From Deltaproteobacteria bacterium RBG_16_44_11 (GTDB lineage Bacteria > Desulfobacterota > Syntrophia > Syntrophales > Smithellaceae): a DNA stretch of 15,759 bases. This document shows positions 7,990 through 12,993 of the stretch, one piece after another. Under the pieces are notes generated by a model. The model worked only from the letters and a program-made list of their open reading frames with translations. It was not told the DNA's origin and ran no database searches. Positions within the stretch are counted from its first letter, which is position 1, and every line of letters starts with the position of its first letter. The stretch is taken from the NCBI GenBank assembly GCA_001797845.1, contig MGQN01000027.1:38578-54336 (forward strand), given 5' to 3'. A program made the translations under genes and the position numbers.

Positions 7990-8874
7990 TCAAAATATTA
8001 GATTGACAGGTTTTGGTGGATTTGGAATAGGTTGTGGTACCTGAACGTTCGGAACATTGCGGTTCAACTCCCGATTACCAAAGAGTTTCATTATATTATT
8101 CTGCATCATGAATTGCTGATAGACGATCAGCAATTGTCGCACTGCTTTATCTAGCCCTGGTGTATTCTCCGCATTGGTAACGTTTAACCCGATGTCTCTG
8201 GCTTCCTGTCGGTTAATGACATAAGAATGGGAGTAATAATACTCGGTGAGCTTTTTTACTGCCTCATCAACCGATTGAGGTTTATCTTTTAAAGCATTTT
8301 CCTTCAGCAGTTTCTCGGCAATTTGCTTTGACGATTTGAGTGCGGTTTGATAGGTACCGATGAGATATGGATCAAGCAAATTAAACATCTGTGTCTTGAA
8401 TTGTTGGTCTATCGATATTTTCTCCGTTTCAGTTGAACTTAAAAATTCAAAATAATCTTTGATGGATCTGGCCGGCACGCGAACATTTGGTTTATATGGA
8501 TGTTGAATTATAGGATCGATAGGTCCAAGCTCTGCAAACACCGTCATTACGATTTCATTGGCGCCTAGGCAGATTACAGTTGCTGCCGATTTTGCTGCCA
8601 ACGGAACTATAACGTTAAACTCTTCGGAATACTCTTTGCAGATTCTTGTTATCTTGTACGCAGAGTCAAGAAAACCTCCGGGACTGTTTAAGAAGAGATC
8701 AAGCCGGCTAATTTTTCGTGATTCGGGCAAGATCATCTCAATGGTATCAACTAGAAGGCCAGCGTCTTCTGGTCCAACAAGCCCATTCTGCGCTGCCATG
8801 TAAGATATCACCGTAGAGCTCCTGATTTTCTCCACCTGGACGACAGCATCTTTGATTGTTATTACGTTTCCCAT
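7990..8874 (-). CDS. ClpP-fold serine protease, SDH_sah (serine dehydrogenase proteinase) family
   Basis: A 294-residue protein with the ClpP/crotonase fold features of the SDH_sah family: LDLFLNSPGGFLDSAYKI (about 59-75, the strand and glycine turn forming the oxyanion hole), LAAKSAATVICLGANEIVM (about 92-110, candidate nucleophile Ser96) and AELGPIDPI (about 114-122). No signal peptide or membrane segment is seen, so it is probably cytoplasmic. The C-terminal 80 residues are helical and end in a proline-rich tail (VPNVQVPQPIPNPPKPVN) of unknown role. The start at 8874 is supported by an AAAGGAG site about 8 nt upstream. It forms a two-gene unit with the small membrane protein directly downstream. 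True substrates of this family are poorly defined; the name derives from an early assignment. Family call good, catalytic residues inferred from pattern. Confidence 0.83.
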   Translation of the reverse strand: MGNVITIKDAVVQVEKIRSSTVISYMAAQNGLVGPEDAGLLVDTIEMILPESRKISRLDLFLNSPGGFLDSAYKITRICKEYSEEFNVIVPLAAKSAATVICLGANEIVMTVFAELGPIDPIIQHPYKPNVRVPARSIKDYFEFLSSTETEKISIDQQFKTQMFNLLDPYLIGTYQTALKSSKQIAEKLLKENALKDKPQSVDEAVKKLTEYYYSHSYVINRQEARDIGLNVTNAENTPGLDKAVRQLLIVYQQFMMQNNIMKLFGNRELNRNVPNVQVPQPIPNPPKPVNLIF

Positions 8875-9105
8875 GGGATTACTCCTTTCAACTCACTCAT
8901 GATCTTACATGCTCTACATTCACAATTAAATTTTTTCGATTTGCGCATTCTTGAAGTGTAACAATGTGTATATGTAAATGTAGCTTGTTATCACAGGTAT
9001 AAACCCTGATTCCAACGTGCTACAGATCAGCATAATAGCCCCCTGCCCTGCTTTGTCAATATTAATCTTTTCCCCTAAATGAATAGCGCTATTGATGTTC
9101 TTTTA

Positions 9106-9690
9106 CTAGTTATTGAGTGGCTTACTGCCCGCCATCTCTAAAACTTGGTCCGTCAAGTAAATGTTTGCATATTCACCGTCGAGATTCGCCAGCGACATCG
9201 CATGGACTTCTTCGGCACTGTGCATGCGTCCACCGAAATCCTTTCGCCCAAAAGTGAATGTCGCATCAGAAACCACGATAGTGCGGAAACCGAGGTCACC
9301 AGAGACCCTTGCAGTTGCTTCCACGGAATTGTTAGTGACTACGCCAACGATCACAACATCCTTACAGCCGTTTCCACGCAGTCTCGCCTCCAAATCCGTC
9401 CCTATAAATGCAGTGCAGACATGCTTTGTGATGACGACCTCACCAGGAAGAGGCCGCGAAATCTCCTTGAACTCCACCCCCGCTTGACCGTCTCGGTAGG
9501 TGGACTCAGGAAATCGAGAAACATGACGAATGTGGATGATAGGCATGTCGTGTAGTCTCCAGTGTGAAAGCAACCGGCTCACATTCGACTCAGCTTGAGG
9601 ATTGTTACGTACACCCCAAGAAGGATCGTCGATTGCCTTTTGTAGATCAATCAAAACAAGCGCAGTATTCTTGGAAAGACTCAGCATCAT
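9106..9690 (-). CDS. Cysteine-hydrolase (isochorismatase-like) family protein with Ser in place of the nucleophile Cys
   Basis: A 194-residue alpha/beta hydrolase of the isochorismatase/cysteine hydrolase superfamily, whose members include nicotinamidases and carbamoyl-amide hydrolases. Visible motifs are TALVLIDLQKAI (Asp15), VVITKHVCTAFIGTDL (Lys89) and the block IVGVVTNNSVEATARVSGDLGF, in which the expected nucleophile Cys position is Ser122. The C-terminal SDATFTFG and MHSAEEVHAMSLANLDGEYA segments are also typical. The start chosen is ATG at 9690 (or the adjacent ATG at 9687), preceded by GGGGAAGGG. The frame is open further upstream to 9813, but those 41 codons lie in a GC-rich dispersed repeat and a neighbouring gene fragment and do not look like protein. 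Substrate unknown; whether it is active with Ser is uncertain. Confidence 0.86.
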   Translation of the reverse strand: MMLSLSKNTALVLIDLQKAIDDPSWGVRNNPQAESNVSRLLSHWRLHDMPIIHIRHVSRFPESTYRDGQAGVEFKEISRPLPGEVVITKHVCTAFIGTDLEARLRGNGCKDVVIVGVVTNNSVEATARVSGDLGFRTIVVSDATFTFGRKDFGGRMHSAEEVHAMSLANLDGEYANIYLTDQVLEMAGSKPLNN

Positions 9691-9699
9691 TATCCCTTC

Positions 9700-9778
9700 C
9701 CCCGACAGGAACTCCGGCGAATTCCGGATGCGCCGGGCTTCGCGCATCGCGCTCCGCCTACCCTGCTTGGCGGGATTT
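9700..9778. repeat. GC-rich dispersed intergenic repeat at a gene truncation point
   Basis: A block much richer in GC than its surroundings, containing GGATGCGCCGGGCTTCGCG, the short palindrome GCGCATCGCGC, and GCTCCGCCTACCC. This pattern is typical of dispersed palindromic repeats in proteobacterial intergenic regions. It starts where the DAPG-hydrolase-like reading frame stops and ends at the ribosome site of the cysteine-hydrolase gene. A 12-base piece, CGCCGGGCTTCG, recurs at about 12012-12023. Exact element ends cannot be set without other copies. Confidence 0.55.
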
Positions 9779-9986
9779 ACCACTCTAAAGCAAGATGATC
9801 CTCCGGATGCCACAACCTATAACTATCATTATCCATGTTATCCCACCACCAGTCGAGCATCTCCGGTGTGCAACCGTGTAATTCATGCTCCATGACAAGA
9901 TTCACGGTCTTGCCCTTTAATAACTCTTTATAGACTTCCTTTGGTGACGATTTGATTGTTTTCCTCGTTTTTTTCGTTTCTTTCAA
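9777..9986 (-). pseudogene. N-terminal fragment of a DAPG-hydrolase (PhiG)-like gene
   Basis: A 69-residue reading frame whose second half, ELHGCTPEMLDWWWDNM followed by YRLWHPEDHLALEW, closely matches the conserved N-terminal core of the DAPG hydrolase PhiG-domain family (enzymes related to 2,4-diacetylphloroglucinol hydrolase, normally well over 200 residues). The frame stops at a TAA directly after ALEW, at the edge of a GC-rich repeat. No remainder of the domain is found before the next gene, so about three-quarters of the protein is missing. The first codon is TTG at 9986, just after an in-frame TAG, with a poor ribosome site, so the 5' end may also be damaged. A run of seven A residues (about 9969-9975) lies nearby. 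Most likely a non-functional relic; a small stable protein cannot be excluded. Confidence 0.6.
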
Positions 9987-10049
9987 CTAATTTATTTGCT
10001 TCATCTCCGGTATTCGTCAAGCTCCGCTTATGTGTAAAAGTAAATTTAT

Positions 10050-10745
10050 TCACCATACTCCCGGCAGCAAACGATAACGTACCTGCCTTGCATAGTCACG
10101 GTAGCCTTCTAATTTATCTTGAAGGGTCCGATCTTCCAATCCGGTCCGGATCATCAGCACAATCGTAAGAAACACTACCGGCAGGAATGCCCATAGTGAA
10201 TCCAGGAAGAATGGAGTGCATAGATATGTCAACAGTGCCCCAGTGTAACCGGGATGCCGTATCCAGCGGTAGGGACCGCTTGATACAACTTGGTGGCCGC
10301 GGTCGGTCTGGATGCGTACCATGCTAGAGAAGAATCTGTTTTCGATCAAGGCATATGATGCCAAGGCGTATCCAGCCAGGATGATAAGCAGCGACGGAAT
10401 TTTCACTGATAAACTGAACGTTGGTGAGCAGTCAAACAGCGTATCCAGTCCGGCGATCAGCGGTATCAACCCGCCGCCCAGCCCGACCAAAGGGGCCAAA
10501 AGTTTGTCCCAGGATTCGGCGTTCTCATGACGCATGAAGCGGGCACGCTCAGCGAGCAGGTCGGGATGACGCCGGGCAGTCAGCACTCGGCTTATAGCAA
10601 AGCCAAAGATACAAATGTTGGCATAAACCCAGGCTTCCCACCAGTCCCAGCGCCAAGAGATCAACAGCGGCAGGAATGGTATGATAACAACAAGCAACAT
10701 CTGGACAACAACACCAGGGGAAATTATCTTATGCCGATTGTTCAT
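10050..10745 (-). CDS. Isoprenylcysteine carboxyl methyltransferase (ICMT)-like integral membrane protein
   Basis: A 231-residue polytopic membrane protein with hydrophobic segments at about 12-30, 36-53, 84-103, 114-135 and 168-198. The conserved SAM-binding motif SSGPYRWIRHPGYTGALL (156-172) is followed by LEDRTLQDKLEGYRDYARQVRYRLLPG (203-229), the standard C-terminal signature of the bacterial ICMT/PEMT-like family with its Glu-Tyr-Tyr pattern. The bacterial homologues probably methylate a small molecule or lipid using S-adenosylmethionine at the inner membrane; targets are largely unknown. The ATG at 10745 overlaps the TGA of the upstream DUF697-like gene as ATGA, so the two are translationally coupled. 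Base composition is clearly richer in G+C than dnaE or the ClpP-like gene, consistent with foreign origin. Confidence 0.85.
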   Translation of the reverse strand: MNNRHKIISPGVVVQMLLVVIIPFLPLLISWRWDWWEAWVYANICIFGFAISRVLTARRHPDLLAERARFMRHENAESWDKLLAPLVGLGGGLIPLIAGLDTLFDCSPTFSLSVKIPSLLIILAGYALASYALIENRFFSSMVRIQTDRGHQVVSSGPYRWIRHPGYTGALLTYLCTPFFLDSLWAFLPVVFLTIVLMIRTGLEDRTLQDKLEGYRDYARQVRYRLLPGVW

Positions 10746-11236
10746 TTTTCACCTAAGCTGGCCTTACCGTTTTCGCTTTGAAGAAGCTCGGTAGCAAGGG
10801 CAACGCACTCCCTGATGTGTGTCTTCCCCATGTATTTCATCCCGGCGAAGCTGATAGCACTCGAAATTGCTGGCCCTATGAATGGGACGAATTTCGCCAC
10901 CTGCTTTGCCGTCACGCGGATACCAATTCTTTTGAGCAAGATGATAATCAGTTCCTTTGTCACGTACTTGCCGACAATGGCTTTGCCGGTTGCCTTGATG
11001 AGTTGATAAACAACAACTATTGTCTTTTCGTCCAACGAATCAATTTGCTCGGGGGCAAAGCCGAACCGGCGATTGATTCGTGGCAACAAGTCGAGAAGTA
11101 GGGCCATATCGGCAGCAATGTCTGGGCCAATTATGGGTGACAAGCTAACGGCAGCAGACGCGAGCGCCCGCTTGGTCAGCATTTTTTCGCACTCTTCTTT
11201 TGCCGTCTGGATTTCCTTCTTGGTCTTGGGGTACAT
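10742..11236 (-). CDS. Small hydrophobic DUF697-like protein
   Basis: A 164-residue protein with a charged N-terminal helix (KTKKEIQTAKEECEKMLTKR) and two amphipathic or hydrophobic regions, about 24-51 (ASAAVSLSPIIGPDIAADM) and 112-136 (QVAKFVPFIGPAISSAISFA). Each contains the pattern P-x-I-G-P-x-I. Between them is a helical segment with KEELII-like runs (YVTKELIIILLKRIG). The arrangement resembles DUF697-type domains, which are small hydrophobic modules often attached to or near GTPases, but no GTP-binding motif is present here. The start ATG has an AAGGAAG site upstream. It lies 39 bp after the PfpI gene and overlaps the ICMT-like gene by 4 bp. Function unknown; the family assignment is tentative. 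Confidence 0.7.
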   Translation of the reverse strand: MYPKTKKEIQTAKEECEKMLTKRALASAAVSLSPIIGPDIAADMALLLDLLPRINRRFGFAPEQIDSLDEKTIVVVYQLIKATGKAIVGKYVTKELIIILLKRIGIRVTAKQVAKFVPFIGPAISSAISFAGMKYMGKTHIRECVALATELLQSENGKASLGEK

Positions 11237-11275
11237 TTATCTTCCTTAAATTCAACCTCTACTGGAGCAGTTTGC

Positions 11276-11902
11276 TTAGACCCTCAGCTTTAAGTAAGCA
11301 GGCGCCTTGGGATTCTTATCGAAGCCGCCATATGACTTTGTCGATGGATAGTACTCCACAGCAAACTGGACTATTCCCGCAGTTTCTTCGCCGGCAAAAT
11401 CTGCAATAAATGCCAACATCATGTCCATACCGGCAGATACGCCAGCCGAAGACCAGATATTGCCGTCTTTAACAAAGCGCTCTTCGACGACCGTAACGTC
11501 ACCAAGTGCCCGCAAATGATCAAGTGAATTCCAGTGCGTTGTTGTTTTCTTCCCGGAAAGTAATCCGGTTCGTTGCAGTAAAGATGAACCGGTGCATACA
11601 GAAAGAACGGCTTTGCAGTTTTTAGACTGTTTGGAGATAAAGCCGATGAGGATTTCATTATCAATTTCTTTTCTTGTCCCTTCTCCGCCGGGAACAAGGA
11701 GAAAATCCAGTGCCGGACATTGTTCGAACGAAACATGAGGATTAACGGATGCACCCTTTGCGCATATTACTGGTGCGGTTGTTTGAGCTATGATAAGGCC
11801 TTCCGGACCTTTGGCGAATTTATTCCAGGCTCCGAGAAATTCCCACGGCCCAAAAACATCCAATTCTTCTGCATTAGGAAACACAAGAATACCAAATTTC
11901 AT
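11276..11902 (-). CDS. DJ-1/PfpI family protein
   Basis: A 208-residue protein of the DJ-1/PfpI glutamine-amidotransferase-like superfamily. The N-terminal strand and loop FGILVFPNAEELDVFGPWEFL carries the conserved acidic positions, LLVPGGEGTR is the glycine turn, and AVLSVCTGSSLLQRTGLLSGKKTTTHW holds the nucleophile-elbow Cys (Cys103) with the downstream His. This pattern is closest to the isonitrile-hydratase/AraC-ligand-domain branch rather than to intracellular protease PfpI proper. The start is ATG at 11902 because an AGGAGG site lies 8 nt upstream; a longer frame to 11920 has no such support. A weak promoter candidate lies upstream on the same strand (TTGATC at 11997-11992, 17-bp spacer, ATAGAT at 11974-11969). 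Probably first gene of a three-gene unit. Substrate unknown. Confidence 0.9.
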   Translation of the reverse strand: MKFGILVFPNAEELDVFGPWEFLGAWNKFAKGPEGLIIAQTTAPVICAKGASVNPHVSFEQCPALDFLLVPGGEGTRKEIDNEILIGFISKQSKNCKAVLSVCTGSSLLQRTGLLSGKKTTTHWNSLDHLRALGDVTVVEERFVKDGNIWSSAGVSAGMDMMLAFIADFAGEETAGIVQFAVEYYPSTKSYGGFDKNPKAPAYLKLRV

Positions 11903-12002
11903 ATGAATTCCTCCTATCAATGTGGCGTAAAACCGCCGAGAAATTACTTAAGGTAGCAAACATAACTCATCTATTTATATACATTAAATAAGATCAATAT
12001 CC

Positions 12003-12018
12003 CCCGGCAGCCGCCGGG
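12003..12018 (-). terminator. GC-rich hairpin downstream of the UPF0280 gene
   Basis: The stretch contains CCCGGC and GCCGGG separated by AGCC, a perfect 6-bp GC stem with a 4-nt loop, 18 bp after the stop of the - strand UPF0280 gene. It is a plausible end point for that transcript. However, no clear U-run follows on the - strand (GGATATTGATC comes next), so it could equally be a piece of dispersed repeat. Its flank shares CGCCGGGCTTCG with the repeat at 9700-9778. Confidence 0.35.
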
Positions 12019-12035
12019 CTTCGTAAAATTTATTC

Positions 12036-12755
12036 TTAAACTAGCGTAACTTCGCCTATCGCTCCCATTTCACTTTCCAGGATAATTATTATTCCTGTAA
12101 CGCCTTTAATTTTCATTCCGAAATCAAGCGCTTTCTTAATATCGTTTTTACTTTTAACTTTATTGCCGATGGCAGAAGCAGCAGCATCAGCCAATGTCGC
12201 CGATGGAGATATAACGCAAACCGCATCGGCCTTGCCAAAACTCAGCGATGGTCCGACTGTGGCCGATGACGTACAAACACCCAAAGGAGTCTTTTTCGGT
12301 TCTACCTTAAAATTTACTTTATGGCTCAACGGTGATTCTCCGGCAAAAACAGATACGGTTAATTTATTTTTTGCTTTAAGGAATATATCTCCCCCATTTT
12401 CGATTATTAACGTTTCTGCAAGATAAGATAGCTCATTGCCTACAAATTGAGCGATTGCACCGGCAACCGCGGCCATCGGCCCTACCCCGCAAATATTCGA
12501 ATTGATTAACATATCTCGTACTATCGCCGGGGCTAAATTATCCTCGGGTAATGGCAATAATGAAGTTAAAAATTGAGGATGCTTTTTGATGTAATTTTCG
12601 AGCAACGTTCGGTGATGGAGTAAGGATTTTTTGGCTTCTGTAGCTAAATTGACATCACTGCTTATAAAAAGATCACTTTCGGCAATAGTTATATTGAAGG
12701 TTTTTAAGTTATCCTTGGAGATTAAATTTCTATAAGTTCTTTCTTCATATTTCAT
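12036..12755 (-). CDS. UPF0280 family (ApbE-like) protein
   Basis: A protein of about 239 residues belonging to UPF0280, distantly related to the ApbE flavin-transferase fold and found mostly in anaerobic bacteria and archaea; its biochemical role is not established. Diagnostic blocks are CGVGPMAAVAGAIAQFVG (about 89-106), IIENGGDIFLK (about 117-127), VCTSSATVGPSLSFGKAD and SPSATLADAAASAIGN. The ATG at 12755 is preferred; a TTG three codons upstream (12764) would add MTS. Neither has a strong ribosome site, so initiation may be weak. It is on the same strand as dnaE but about 240 bp downstream of it, across a repeat-rich spacer, so it may have its own promoter. A TATAAG sits close upstream without a well-spaced -35. 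Confidence 0.88.
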   Translation of the reverse strand: MKYEERTYRNLISKDNLKTFNITIAESDLFISSDVNLATEAKKSLLHHRTLLENYIKKHPQFLTSLLPLPEDNLAPAIVRDMLINSNICGVGPMAAVAGAIAQFVGNELSYLAETLIIENGGDIFLKAKNKLTVSVFAGESPLSHKVNFKVEPKKTPLGVCTSSATVGPSLSFGKADAVCVISPSATLADAAASAIGNKVKSKNDIKKALDFGMKIKGVTGIIIILESEMGAIGEVTLV

Positions 12756-12819
12756 AGAAGTCAACTTATAAAATACTCAATGAAAATCAATTAGTGTATC
12801 GTCTTTGGTCTTAAAGTTT

Positions 12820-12981
12820 CACGACGCCGCAGTGGACTCGCAATGACGAATTATGAAACTGTATTCTTCTTAATATCATTTTATTCAAAGGATAACACGG
12901 TGGTGAGGAGGGGACAACGAAAAAACTGGATTCCCCGGTCAATCGGCATTCGCCGGTCTGCGAGCCGGGTAATGACAATAC
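12820..12981. repeat. Cluster of degenerate dispersed repeats between UPF0280 and dnaE
   Basis: Two repeat-like pieces lie here. At 12926-12977, CTGGATTCC opens and AATGACA closes an imperfect palindrome with internal CCGGTC, CGCCGG and GCCGGG. Read on the - strand it begins TGTCATT and ends GGAATCCAG, like the element at 5761-5788. At about 12820-12851 a second piece contains GCAGTGGACTCGCAATGACG, resembling the widespread CGTCATTGCGAG repeat on the other strand. The strand-reversed reading frames across this block look like translated repeats, so no gene is called. Confidence 0.6.
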
Positions 12982-12993
12982 GGCATGGCGTCA

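Noticed and set aside
8875..9105. Intergenic region upstream of the ClpP-like gene searched for a small gene, RNA or promoter
   Set aside because: AT-rich sequence with a ribosome site near 8885, but no well-spaced -35/-10 pair, no conserved RNA structure and no convincing reading frame.
9691..9813. 41-codon N-terminal extension of the cysteine-hydrolase reading frame
   Set aside because: It runs through the GC-rich repeat and the end of the DAPG-hydrolase-like fragment, reads as Arg/Ala-rich translated repeat, and a good ribosome site lies just before the ATG at 9690.
9928..10056. 42-codon - strand frame starting within the ICMT-like stop region
   Set aside because: Low-complexity, Asn/Glu/Lys-rich sequence, no recognised family, and it overlaps the DAPG-hydrolase-like fragment in another frame. 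It could be a frameshifted 5' end of that fragment, but this cannot be shown.
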